A stretch of DNA of 64,000 nucleotides from Marinobacter flavimaris (GTDB taxonomy: Bacteria > Pseudomonadota > Gammaproteobacteria > Pseudomonadales > Oleiphilaceae). Every line of letters begins with the position of its first letter. Position 1 is the first letter of the stretch. The stretch is from positions 186,001 to 250,000 of the forward strand of contig NZ_PSSW01000002.1 of assembly GCF_002933295.1 (NCBI RefSeq), written 5' to 3'. A program made the translations under genes and the position numbers. Of the stretch, positions 17,510-26,135 are shown in pieces. Under the pieces are notes generated by a model. The model was not told the origin of the DNA, searched no databases, and saw nothing but the letters and a program-made list of their open reading frames with translations.

Positions 17510-18496
17510 ATGGCTCAACCTATTCCTACCAGCCTGATACTTGGTTTTCTGGGTGTCGGTAAAACCACCGCCATTCTGGATCTTCTGAAAAGCAAACCGG
17601 AAAACGAGGTCTGGGCGGTTCTGGTCAACGAGTTCGGCGAGGTGGGCATCGATGGCGCCATGCTGAAGACCGAAGGCGCCTTCATCAAGGAAATACCCGG
17701 CGGATGCATGTGCTGTGTTGCCGGCCTGCCGATGCAGATAGGGCTCAACCAGCTGATTCACAAGGCAAAGCCCGATCGTCTGTTGATTGAGCCGACCGGG
17801 CTCGGTCACCCCTCTCAGATTCTGGACACCCTGACCAGCGAGCACTACCAGGATGTACTCGCCATGGGCCCTGTAATCTGCCTGGTGGACCCCCGAAGGC
17901 TCGAAGAACCGAAGGTGCTCGGCAATGTGCAGTTCCGGGATCAGGTGGCTGCGGCGGATATTCTCGTTGCCAACAAGACTGATCTTTGCACCCCGGAGCA
18001 ACTGACTCATTTTGATGAGTGGGCCGCACAACTGGAACCCGCCAAGCGGGCGATTCACCACACGCGGTTCGGGCATCTGGCACCGGGCTGGCTGGACGGC
18101 CAATCGGATGCCCTGCCGGTGACCGATCCGGAAGCTCACCATCACCACCATCATAAGACTGCATCGCCGGCCCCCACTATTGATGACGAGCCCTGGCAAC
18201 AGATTACCAATCAGGGACAGGGGCATTTCAGTGTTGGCTGGCGCATACATCCGGAACTGATACTCGATGAGAACGCATTGCTGGTGATGGCCATGGACTC
18301 GGCCTTTGTGCGCTTCAAGGCTGTCGTTCAGACCGTGGACGGCTGGCGGGCGATCAATGTGGTTGATGGAGCCCTGACCGTTATTCAGGGTGAACCGCAA
18401 GCCTACAGCCGGGCAGAGATCATAGCGTCCGATCAGATTGACGCCCGGGAACTCGATGCCCGCATGAGGGCGGCCGCGGGACTTGATCCGAGGTGA
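17510..18496 (+). CDS. COG0523 (CobW-like) zinc-related GTPase
   Basis: A 328-residue G3E GTPase. P-loop GFLGVGKT at residues 12-19, the metal-binding GGCMCC at 64-69 (CxCC, Cys66, Cys68 and Cys69), NKTD at about residues 155-158 and a C-terminal CobW domain. A run of six histidines at 210-215 lies in the linker, as in many metal chaperones of this group. With the Zur box upstream this is best read as a zinc-starvation metallochaperone (ZigA/YeiR-like), delivering metal to an essential enzyme; cobalamin synthesis is unlikely. ATG with GAGGAG upstream. Confidence 0.87.
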   Translation: MAQPIPTSLILGFLGVGKTTAILDLLKSKPENEVWAVLVNEFGEVGIDGAMLKTEGAFIKEIPGGCMCCVAGLPMQIGLNQLIHKAKPDRLLIEPTGLGHPSQILDTLTSEHYQDVLAMGPVICLVDPRRLEEPKVLGNVQFRDQVAAADILVANKTDLCTPEQLTHFDEWAAQLEPAKRAIHHTRFGHLAPGWLDGQSDALPVTDPEAHHHHHHKTASPAPTIDDEPWQQITNQGQGHFSVGWRIHPELILDENALLVMAMDSAFVRFKAVVQTVDGWRAINVVDGALTVIQGEPQAYSRAEIIASDQIDARELDARMRAAAGLDPR

Positions 18497-18500
18497 GGGC

Positions 18501-19139
18501 GTGAGTCATTGTCCGGTGTGCGAGCAGGGCAGTCTCTCGGATTTCCGTTCAGTGAAGGCCCAGCGTTACCTTCGATGTGATGTCTGCGAGGCGACGGTGA
18601 TGGATGCGTCCTGCCGGTTATCGCCTGAGCAGGAGCGGGAAATTTACCAACTGCATGATAATGACCCGTCTCATCCGGGGTACCGGACATTTCTCTCGAA
18701 ACTGACAGAACCTCTGCTTGAGCGCCTGCCATCGGGCGCCAGCGGCCTGGATTTCGGCTGCGGCCCCGGCCCTGCACTGGCGCAGATGCTTGAGGCGGAA
18801 GGCATGGCAGTCAGTCTCTACGATCCCTATTTTTATCCCTCAGCAGTGGCTCTCGATCAGACCTACGATTTCATAACCTGTACCGAAGTGGTAGAGCATC
18901 TTTACGCCCCCGCTGGCGTTTTCAGGGAACTCGACCGGATGCTGAAGCCCGGTGGTTGGCTGGGTGTGATGACCTGCTTCCAGACCGACGATGACCGGTT
19001 CGACAACTGGCATTATCGCCGTGACCCGACCCATGTGGTCTTCTACCGGGAATTCACCTTCAAGCTGCTCGCCAACCGGTTTGGCTGGCGCCTGGAAATA
19101 CCGAGAAAGGATGTGGCTCTGTTCCGGAAGCCAGCCTAG
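18501..19139 (+). CDS. Class I SAM methyltransferase with N-terminal zinc ribbon
   Basis: A 212-residue protein from the GTG at 18501, which avoids overlap with the preceding stop and has a GAGGTGAGG site. The N-terminus has CPVC and later CDVC, a likely zinc ribbon. The methyltransferase core has LDFGCGPGPALAQML (about residue 75) and EVVEHLYAPAGVFRELDRMLKPGGWLGVMT. The substrate is unknown. It follows the zinc-related GTPase gene by four bases, so it is probably in the Zur-controlled transcript, which fits a zinc-site client. Confidence 0.8.
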   Translation: MSHCPVCEQGSLSDFRSVKAQRYLRCDVCEATVMDASCRLSPEQEREIYQLHDNDPSHPGYRTFLSKLTEPLLERLPSGASGLDFGCGPGPALAQMLEAEGMAVSLYDPYFYPSAVALDQTYDFITCTEVVEHLYAPAGVFRELDRMLKPGGWLGVMTCFQTDDDRFDNWHYRRDPTHVVFYREFTFKLLANRFGWRLEIPRKDVALFRKPA

Positions 19140-20137
19140 GGGGCTTCCCTTGGGCACTCGGGAAGTGCAGGACACTGTTCCGCGGATGTGGTGCCTTCTT
19201 GTTTGAGCAATTCTGATTCACCGAAGCGGTCCGGTGTCAGTGCGGCGGCGCATCTCGCCGCCTGGGTCGCAACGTTTGTGCAGCCGCTCGCCTGCAGCGC
19301 GAAAGCGAGGTTGTTCCAGCCTTCGGCGAATTTCGGAAAACGTTTCACCGCGCGCAAGAAATGCTCCTGTGCTTCGCCTCGGTGGCCCAACTGCCAGGCA
19401 AGGTTGCCTCTGGCCATAGTGGCCGTCGGTTGGTCCGGCCAGGTCGTCTCGGCTGTCTTATAGGCCATGCCAGCGGCTGTGGTTCGGCCGGTTGTCTCGA
19501 GGTCGTGGGCCGATTGGAGAAAGCGGAGTGGTTTTGCCGTGGCAGGCACCCGGTCGGGCGGAAGGATGGTTACTGCCCAGTTATCGGCCCGCCCCCAGGT
19601 ATTGGCGAAAACTTCCAGATCGATCGCTTCATGCTTGCGGGTATCGGTGTGGAGTATCAGGTCGCGCTCACCGGCGTCATAGCCGATCACAACCGCAAAG
19701 TGCCATTGGGGCCACCAGCCAAACCTCAGATTTTGCATCACCAGGACTGGATTGCCTGCTGCGATCTCGGTCAGGACACTTTCTAATCTACCGTCCAGCG
19801 GGTAAACCAACATGCCATGGGCGCGTGCGCCGGCGATCATTTCGACCTGAAGGGAGCCTTCCCGGCCCGGAATATAAACCAGCTCCGTGAGAATATCGGG
19901 ATTGGATGAAAGGCCCTGGCTGTTCAGCATCATTGCCAGCGACGCAGGCCCGCACTGATACCTTTCCTGGGGGTAGAAAGGTACGTCGTCCAGCACAACC
20001 CTGTCGGGCAGCATGGCCTGGTGAGTTTCGGGCGCTGGCCATTTGGGAGCACTGGCGCAACCGGCCAGCAGGCTGACCAGTAACATCAGGATCAGCCTGC
20101 TGGATGTCGCTTCTAGAGAGGGAAAAATGACAGCCAC
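19136..20137 (-). CDS. PA2778-family C39-type cysteine peptidase lipoprotein
   Basis: A 333-residue lipoprotein: lipobox LLAGC near residue 26, then a papain-like C39 domain with DVPFYPQERYQCGPASLAMMLNS (catalytic Cys about 62), the His in WHFAVVIGY and an Asp in ILHTDT. The C-terminal part holds TPR-like repeats (AMARGNLAWQLGHRGEAQEHFLRA, FAEGWNNLAFALQ). It starts at GTG. It is paired with the PA2779-type gene eight bases upstream, the arrangement known from Pseudomonas. Its substrate is not established. Confidence 0.83.
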   Translation of the reverse strand: MAVIFPSLEATSSRLILMLLVSLLAGCASAPKWPAPETHQAMLPDRVVLDDVPFYPQERYQCGPASLAMMLNSQGLSSNPDILTELVYIPGREGSLQVEMIAGARAHGMLVYPLDGRLESVLTEIAAGNPVLVMQNLRFGWWPQWHFAVVIGYDAGERDLILHTDTRKHEAIDLEVFANTWGRADNWAVTILPPDRVPATAKPLRFLQSAHDLETTGRTTAAGMAYKTAETTWPDQPTATMARGNLAWQLGHRGEAQEHFLRAVKRFPKFAEGWNNLAFALQASGCTNVATQAARCAAALTPDRFGESELLKQEGTTSAEQCPALPECPREAP

Positions 20138-20145
20138 TGATCCCG

Positions 20146-20547
20146 CTATCGAATGCAGTTCACGAACGGGAAGACATTCGTAGCACAGAGCATATCGGTG
20201 ATAATGAATACCAGCAGGAACAACACAATGATGCCGACCACATCCTGCCCTGCAGGGGCCTCGGCGAGCTGACGTTCAAAATCCGCCAGTTCCGCGGGCG
20301 TGAGGTTCTGGATGCGTTCCTTGACCTGGTCCTGGCTGACCCCAAGGTCTGCCAACTTGGCCTGCACATCCTGTCTGTCGAGCATGCTGATCAGCTCCTG
20401 CCGGTCCAGCTGAACCTGTTGTTGCCCGATCATTTCGCCGGTTCCAACCATGCCGGCGGTAGCGGTGGCCGACCAGACGGAACCAAGAGCCATCATCATG
20501 GCCATAAAAAAGGAAACGTACCTCAAGTGCTTGCGAATGCCTGACAT
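20146..20547 (-). CDS. PA2779-family small membrane protein
   Basis: A 133-residue protein with an N-terminal signal/anchor (YVSFFMAMMMALGSVWSATATA), a helical periplasmic part (ELISMLDRQDVQAKLADLGVSQDQVKERIQNLT) and a C-terminal hydrophobic helix VGIIVLFLLVFIITDMLC, ending ATNVFPFVNCIR. This is the PA2779 family, which always accompanies the PA2778-type peptidase; the peptidase may process or sense it. The C-terminus here has two extra cysteines where the family usually has no cysteine. Function is unknown. Confidence 0.8.
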   Translation of the reverse strand: MSGIRKHLRYVSFFMAMMMALGSVWSATATAGMVGTGEMIGQQQVQLDRQELISMLDRQDVQAKLADLGVSQDQVKERIQNLTPAELADFERQLAEAPAGQDVVGIIVLFLLVFIITDMLCATNVFPFVNCIR

Positions 20548-20653
20548 GGGTCACTCCTGCTCGTTGGCTACTTCCGGTGTAGCGGTTTGTTAGTCATCTT
20601 GCACTAACCGGACGATAAAACAGTCGGTTGCGTTCCCTCAACATACGAATCGT

Positions 20654-21718
20654 TCAGGATTCACAAACCTGCAGCTTTCGTTCCGGCCAATGGAGTATAG
20701 CCGAGCGTGCGACCATTCGGCTGGCGAGGTCTGGGTACGCCTGGCGGATAACGTTGGCACCGAACTCTGCCAGGAACGCCGATTTCAGTTCTGCCCGGGC
20801 CTTATGGGTGCCCGGTTCCTGGTAGGGCGCGGAGCAGAGCAGCAGGAAACCATCATCCGGAACACGTCCATTATCCATGTTGCTCTTTATGATCCCGGCG
20901 GCCTGGCGGATGGGATGGGACAGATCCGGGCTGTAAGGGCCGATGATCAGGGCTACGTTGGGTGCGTGCAGGAAATCGAACCCCCTGCCAAGGCAGATGA
21001 CCCACTCCCGGTGCTCTATGTTCAGTTCCCGGTCAAAACGCCGAATCTCGTTCACGTGCCGGATATTGCCCTCAACCAGGGGCAGCAGATCACGCTGAAC
21101 CGGTTCCGGCATATCCGGACAAAGGGAGGCGATTTCGGAGGCCATATCGGCAAGTCGCGTTACAGGAATGGTAGACAGATCCAGCGTTCGCTCCTGGCTA
21201 CCGTGCAGAACCAGTGCATCCTCGTCGCTCTCGAAACCACATACCAGGGGATAGACCGTTCGGTGGCCGTTTCCGAACAGCTTTTCCACCTGGCTTCGGA
21301 TCTGGAACGCATGGCGCATGGCGGCCTCACGATCGCAGTCAAAGCCGGCGCAGCCCCGTTCCCGTGAACCTTTTGAATAGTGGTAGGTAATGATGATCAG
21401 CACCCGTCGTCCCTGGGTTACGGCTTGCTGGACCGTGTCCGCCAGCATGTCGCCAAGGTAGGGCCAGCCCAGCTCAAAGATCCCGCCAAGGTTCCGGAAC
21501 GGGTGAATGACACCAAGAGGCGTCTGGGTCACGTAGGGCAGGTGGATGCGGCCATCCATGCACTTCATCGCAATGATCTGGGTATTGTGCTCTGCCAGGT
21601 AGCGCTGCCTGGCCAGATGGTTTTCCGGGCTACAGAAGCTGGCCGAATGGGCCCGGCTGAGCTCCATCAGCCAGTCGATACGCTCTGCGATAGGGCGCGC
21701 ATGCACGGGTGTTGTCAT
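20654..21718 (-). CDS. Carboxysome shell carbonic anhydrase (CsoSCA)-like protein
   Basis: A 354-residue protein with zinc-site spacing like beta-class carbonic anhydrases, in the CsoSCA manner: CMDGR at residues 53-57 (CxDxR), then His113 in TYHYSKG and Cys123 in RERGC. In CsoSCA the His and second Cys are likewise about ten residues apart. No carboxysome shell or RuBisCO gene is nearby. CO2/bicarbonate interconversion is therefore predicted, or a related zinc enzyme. It is downstream of the phospholipase D gene with about 20 bases between, possibly one operon. Confidence 0.6.
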   Translation of the reverse strand: MTTPVHARPIAERIDWLMELSRAHSASFCSPENHLARQRYLAEHNTQIIAMKCMDGRIHLPYVTQTPLGVIHPFRNLGGIFELGWPYLGDMLADTVQQAVTQGRRVLIIITYHYSKGSRERGCAGFDCDREAAMRHAFQIRSQVEKLFGNGHRTVYPLVCGFESDEDALVLHGSQERTLDLSTIPVTRLADMASEIASLCPDMPEPVQRDLLPLVEGNIRHVNEIRRFDRELNIEHREWVICLGRGFDFLHAPNVALIIGPYSPDLSHPIRQAAGIIKSNMDNGRVPDDGFLLLCSAPYQEPGTHKARAELKSAFLAEFGANVIRQAYPDLASRMVARSAILHWPERKLQVCES

Positions 21719-21737
21719 GGCTTTTGTCCTGTTCTGT

Positions 21738-23186
21738 TCAGAAGGTCGACAGGCCGGTCGCCTCCATAATCCGGTAGCGCCAATAGCGAAGTCTGGATTC
21801 GTCGGCCCAACGCTCGTAGGGCAGGCTCATCACCGGATCGTCGCCAGGGCCTTTTTGCCATTGCTCGTCAAAGAATCGCCGGGCTCCGCTCGCAACCTGT
21901 GACTGCTCCACCACCGATACCCAGACATCGGTCTCGAGATTCAGATCGTCGAGATTGCGCCGGGTAAAATTGGCCGAACCCAGGAGCAGTTCTGTTGCGC
22001 CGTTTTCTCTGGCCAACATCAACAGTTTAGTGTGGCATTGCTCACCCAGGGTATTACACCAACGTACCGGAACGCCCGCGCGAACCAGTTCCATGGCGAC
22101 CTGCCTGTTGGGAATGCCACTCTTCTGGTGGCCGAAGGCCTCGTTGTTGGCATCAAGCAGAACTCGCAGTGCAACGCCCCGTCTGGCGGCGTCGACCAGG
22201 GCTGTGACAATATCGCGATGTGAGAGGTAAAACATGGCCATGTCCAGCTGATCACCGGCCGAGGCCTCTTGAATCATGGACAGAGCCTGATCCCGGATTT
22301 CCGATTCGGTCAGCACTGCCACCAGGGGGATTTCGGATTTCTGCGGTTCTCCAGTGACTTCGGGAGCCATGCTGATTCGCTCATCAATGGGCGTGGTGTC
22401 CGCTCCCGACATGGCGAGAACCGCCCGCTCGCTTTTCAGCAGATCAAAGACCGCCGGCCCCGTGAAGCTAAGCCCCAGGTTGCTATGCCGGCTGCTGCCG
22501 TCGTGGGGGTTGGCCGAGGTAACGATGGCCCTCAGGGAGCCCGCCTCATCCGCGACCATAAGCTTGCGATGGTTGGCCTTGAAGTTCAGTAGGGCGAGAT
22601 AGCTTCGAAGGGTAACAGGCCTGGTGCCCAGGGCGTTGTCCAGCCAGCCTCCATCGGGGTTGTTGCCGAACCACTGACAACACAGCCGCCAGATTGAAGA
22701 CCAGGTGGGATTACTGTCCCGTAGCGGCCGGAGTGCCGTCTCCACAACCGGAATGCCACCATCGCGCAGGGCTTGAAACCAGGGTGAGGTCGTGCCGCCA
22801 TACATGGTGTTCAGGGGGTCGGAGATAACCGTAATGGATAGCTCCGGTTTTTCCGCTTTTCTCGCCAGCAGGGCCTCTGTGAGCTGTTGAGCCAGAGGCC
22901 GGTGGGCTACATCCTCCGGCTTGGTGCTGTTGAACAGAAACATGTCGATGAGAATGAACTCGTTGGCTTGTCCCACAAGCCGGAACACCTCGTCGAAGAT
23001 TTCATGGTCTCGCTCCTCACGGCCGTTCTGATAGTGACGGGTGACGTCTGTCAGCAGGACGGGTTCCTCCAATGGCACCGCGGTTCCACGATAGCTGATG
23101 CCTGGCGGCAGTGGCTTTTGGGTGTGGTAAAGGCCGATGCCGGCCAGGGTGAGCAACAGCAGGAGAATCAGTAACTTCAGTGTCAT
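21738..23186 (-). CDS. Phospholipase D-like (cardiolipin synthase-type) protein
   Basis: A 482-residue protein from the ATG at 23186, the start of a membrane anchor (LKLLILLLLLTLAGIGLY). It has two HKD-type sites: NHRKLMVADEAG (with the later SANPHDG) and CHTKLLMLARENG followed by LLLGSANFTRRNLDDLN. Enzymes with this layout transfer or hydrolyse phosphatidyl groups. The usual ClsA motif order is kept, but lengths of the inserts differ, so cardiolipin synthesis is not certain. A longer frame to 23273 lacks a signal. Confidence 0.82.
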   Translation of the reverse strand: MTLKLLILLLLLTLAGIGLYHTQKPLPPGISYRGTAVPLEEPVLLTDVTRHYQNGREERDHEIFDEVFRLVGQANEFILIDMFLFNSTKPEDVAHRPLAQQLTEALLARKAEKPELSITVISDPLNTMYGGTTSPWFQALRDGGIPVVETALRPLRDSNPTWSSIWRLCCQWFGNNPDGGWLDNALGTRPVTLRSYLALLNFKANHRKLMVADEAGSLRAIVTSANPHDGSSRHSNLGLSFTGPAVFDLLKSERAVLAMSGADTTPIDERISMAPEVTGEPQKSEIPLVAVLTESEIRDQALSMIQEASAGDQLDMAMFYLSHRDIVTALVDAARRGVALRVLLDANNEAFGHQKSGIPNRQVAMELVRAGVPVRWCNTLGEQCHTKLLMLARENGATELLLGSANFTRRNLDDLNLETDVWVSVVEQSQVASGARRFFDEQWQKGPGDDPVMSLPYERWADESRLRYWRYRIMEATGLSTF

Positions 23187-23339
23187 GTGTGTATTTCCAT
23201 CATCCCTGAGGTAAACGACGGCATAACTATACGTGACCTCTCTCTCAGGTAAACAAACACTTACAAAAAACACCCCGGTCGTTGTATCGAAGTTCCGCCA
23301 CGCTTTCTAAACTAGTCAGATCAACCATTTATAACAAAG

Positions 23340-24998
23340 TTGCCTGTGAACGCCATACTCTCTTTCATACCGCGCCTGTTCAGTCTGCGGGCCGTTATTC
23401 TCGTTCTGGCTGTTGTGTTTGCCCTCATGGGGGACCAGCTTGCCCTCGTTGGCTGGGCTGACCGTGCGCTATTCAGCATTCTCGGCGTGCCAGAGGGCGC
23501 GACCCCGGCCACGATTCTCCCGCAGGAGGCATTCGGGCCGGCTATGGCTGATCGGGGGCTTTCGGAACCACTCTGGTCCGACATGGCGGTGACCGCCGGG
23601 CTGGCAATTGCGGCACTGTATCTGGTGCTTGCAATTCCGGCGATGGGCGCGGCCGTTTCCCTGCCGGTCACTCTTTTGCTTGGTGGCTCGCTCGTGGTGA
23701 TCCAGGCGGCTTTGATGTTCTACCGCAATGCCTGGGTGCCGTTTGGCGTGGTGCTCACGTTGCTGGTGGTCGGTTACGTGGTGATGCTGTTCTGGCTGCA
23801 GCCCCGCAAACACATCCGTGCACTGACAGATAATGTGCGGGATGCGCGGCTGAAGCTGGCCAAGGTATTTCTGCAACAAGGTCATACAGACGAGGCCCTC
23901 GAAGCGCTGGATCGCTGCCCCGACTGTGAAAGCGAGATCGAGCTGCGCTACGACGCCGCCATCCAGCAGGAGCGCAAGCGCCAGTACGACAAGGCGGTCA
24001 GCACCTACCGCAGTATTCAGGAGCGAAAGAAAGGTTTTCGGGATACCGCCGCGAGGCTGTCGGCATTGGAAAAGCTCGCGCCGGATAACTCGTTGATGCA
24101 GGGAGGGAGTTTCGACAATACCCGCACCCTGTTGATGCCCGAGCCCGCCGTTAGTCGCCCGACCCTCGGAAGGTACGAAATCGAGCGGGAGATTGGCCGA
24201 GGGGCCATGGGTGTGGTTTATCTGGGCAAGGATCCGAAGATTGCCCGTACCGTTGCCATCAAGACTCTCAGCTACCAGGCGTTTGATGATGGACAGCTTC
24301 AGGATCTCAAGGAGCGATTCTTCCGGGAGGCAGAAGCCGCTGGCCGCCTGAGCCACCCGGCTATCGTCACCGTGTATGACGTTGGCGAGGAGGCAGACCT
24401 CGCCTATATCGCCATGGACTATGCGAAAGGACGTCCGCTCAGTGAATTCGGCAGAACCGGACGGTTACTGCCCCTGCCCAGGGTTCTGGATATCGTTGCC
24501 CGCGTGGCGGACGCTCTGGCCTACGCTCACAGCCAGAAAATCGTCCACCGCGACATCAAGCCCGGGAATATCATCTTCAATCCCGACAATGGCGATATAA
24601 AGATCACCGATTTCGGCATTGCCAAGATCTCCGATGACTCGCGAACCCGCACCGGCGCGGTAATGGGCAGCCCATTGTATATGTCGCCGGAGCAGTTGAA
24701 GGGTCAGAAGGTAACCGGTGCCTCCGATATCTACAGCCTGGGCGTAACGCTTTATAAGCTGGTGAGCGGCGAAACGCCCTATCAGGGCGATACCCTGGCC
24801 AACCTGACCTACCAGATTCTTAACAAGCGCCCACGCAGCGTCCGCGAGTTCAACGCGGATCTGCCAAACGGGGTGGTCCGTCTGATCAACAAGGCTATCC
24901 AGCGCGAGCCGGACAAGCGCTTTGCCAGTGCCGCCACCATGGCCGAGGCCGTGCGTCGTCTGGCCGTTCGTGAGGCTGGCCAGGAGGTGTCGTCCTGA
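23340..24998 (+). CDS. Membrane Ser/Thr protein kinase
   Basis: A 552-residue protein. Residues 1-155 hold several membrane helices and a short extracytoplasmic loop, resembling the end of a CHASE2 sensor. Residues about 170-250 are a helical TPR-like segment (ARLKLAKVFLQQGHTDEALEALD). The kinase domain starts near 278: GRGAMGVVYLGKD, Lys in VAIKTL, HRDIKPGNI (about 404) and DFGIAK, all catalytic residues present. A TTG and a GTG two codons later are both possible starts. It forms an overlapping unit with the PP2C phosphatase and FHA genes. Confidence 0.87.
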   Translation: MPVNAILSFIPRLFSLRAVILVLAVVFALMGDQLALVGWADRALFSILGVPEGATPATILPQEAFGPAMADRGLSEPLWSDMAVTAGLAIAALYLVLAIPAMGAAVSLPVTLLLGGSLVVIQAALMFYRNAWVPFGVVLTLLVVGYVVMLFWLQPRKHIRALTDNVRDARLKLAKVFLQQGHTDEALEALDRCPDCESEIELRYDAAIQQERKRQYDKAVSTYRSIQERKKGFRDTAARLSALEKLAPDNSLMQGGSFDNTRTLLMPEPAVSRPTLGRYEIEREIGRGAMGVVYLGKDPKIARTVAIKTLSYQAFDDGQLQDLKERFFREAEAAGRLSHPAIVTVYDVGEEADLAYIAMDYAKGRPLSEFGRTGRLLPLPRVLDIVARVADALAYAHSQKIVHRDIKPGNIIFNPDNGDIKITDFGIAKISDDSRTRTGAVMGSPLYMSPEQLKGQKVTGASDIYSLGVTLYKLVSGETPYQGDTLANLTYQILNKRPRSVREFNADLPNGVVRLINKAIQREPDKRFASAATMAEAVRRLAVREAGQEVSS

Positions 24999-25753
24999 TG
25001 CGATATCACGTTGCCGGCCAGAGTCATCGCGGGGCCGTCCGGGAATCAAACCAGGATGTGGTGGACTGGCGGATCAATGATGCGGGTGACCAGGCGTTGT
25101 TGGTGGTTGCTGACGGTATGGGCGGTCACCAGGGAGGCGAGGTTGCCAGTCGCCTTGCGGTTGATGCCATCATCGAATCCCTTGAGCCTGAAATCGCCGG
25201 TGCCTCGAGCGGCACCACGGATGCGGATATCCGGGGAAAACTGGATCGGGCCTTCAGGTTGGCCAATGAGCGCATAGTGAGCCGCCGTTCCGGGGATCCA
25301 AGACTTGAAAAAATGGGCACGACACTGGTGGTGGCCTGGTTGAGTGGCAATCAGGCGCATATTGCTCACATTGGCGATTCCCGTTGCTACAGCCTGCGTG
25401 GCAGCCAGGCGCTGTGTCTCACGCGGGACGATACCGTGGTCCAGAACATGCTGGAAGACGGCAGCATTACCAGGGCCGACGTGCCCAATGTGCCGTTCCG
25501 GAATGTCCTGACCAGGGCCGTGGGAACGGTGGAGCAGGCGGCCCCCAGTTATCGGCGTGAAACGCTTGATGAAGGAGATGTGCTGCTGCTGTGTTCCGAT
25601 GGGTTAACTGATTCGGTTCCGGAATACCGGTGGCTTGAAATCCATAAGGAAAGTGACGGCATGGAGCGCACGGTTCAGGCAATGATTGATGCCGGCCTGG
25701 CAAACGAGGCGGGTGACAATGTGTCTGTGGTATTACTGACGTTGGAGTATTGA
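24998..25753 (+). CDS. PP2C-type Ser/Thr phosphatase
   Basis: A 251-residue PPM phosphatase with the metal-binding Asp residues in VVADGMGGHQGGE (motif 2), IGDSRCY (motif 6), LLCSDGLTD (motif 8) and EAGDNVSVVLL (motif 11). The ATG overlaps the kinase stop (TGATG), giving translational coupling. It is the expected antagonist of the upstream kinase. The kinase-phosphatase-FHA set resembles PpkA/PppA/Fha modules that control type VI secretion, but the kinase is of a different architecture. Confidence 0.9.
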   Translation: MRYHVAGQSHRGAVRESNQDVVDWRINDAGDQALLVVADGMGGHQGGEVASRLAVDAIIESLEPEIAGASSGTTDADIRGKLDRAFRLANERIVSRRSGDPRLEKMGTTLVVAWLSGNQAHIAHIGDSRCYSLRGSQALCLTRDDTVVQNMLEDGSITRADVPNVPFRNVLTRAVGTVEQAAPSYRRETLDEGDVLLLCSDGLTDSVPEYRWLEIHKESDGMERTVQAMIDAGLANEAGDNVSVVLLTLEY

Positions 25754-25763
25754 GGAAACTGAC

Positions 25764-26114
25764 ATGGCTTCGCTTTCGCAACTGGTGGATAACGTTGTTG
25801 TTAACACCTTTGAACTCGGTCAACCGGAAACGCGCATCGGTCGGCGCCCGGACAACGATATCCAGATTGATGAAATTTCTGTGAGCGGCCAGCACGCCCT
25901 GATAGAAGCGGTGCCCAATGCCTATCTGGAAGGTACGGTGGATTACTACATTACCGACAGCAACAGCACCAATGGCACTTTTGTGAACGAATTGCGGGTT
26001 GCTGACCGCCAGCGTCTCAACAGCAACGACATGGTGCGCATTGGCTGGAATGAGTTCCGTTTCATCGATGAAGAAGAGCAGGCAATGGAAAAAACCGCCT
26101 ATATCCTCGACTGA
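25764..26114 (+). CDS. FHA domain protein
   Basis: A 116-residue protein that is essentially one FHA domain: IGRRPDNDIQIDE, SVSGQHALIE, DSNSTNGTFVNEL and RLNSNDMVRIGWNEFRF. The Arg-Ser-His-Asn residues that bind phosphothreonine are present. It is likely the phospho-dependent reader for the kinase encoded two genes upstream. It begins ten bases after the PP2C stop. Confidence 0.9.
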   Translation: MASLSQLVDNVVVNTFELGQPETRIGRRPDNDIQIDEISVSGQHALIEAVPNAYLEGTVDYYITDSNSTNGTFVNELRVADRQRLNSNDMVRIGWNEFRFIDEEEQAMEKTAYILD

Positions 26115-26135
26115 CCCTAACGGTTGGCCCGCGAA

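Noticed and set aside
18137..18154. Histidine run in the COG0523 GTPase as a possible cloning His-tag
   Set aside because: It is internal, between domains, and His-rich linkers are common in this metallochaperone family.
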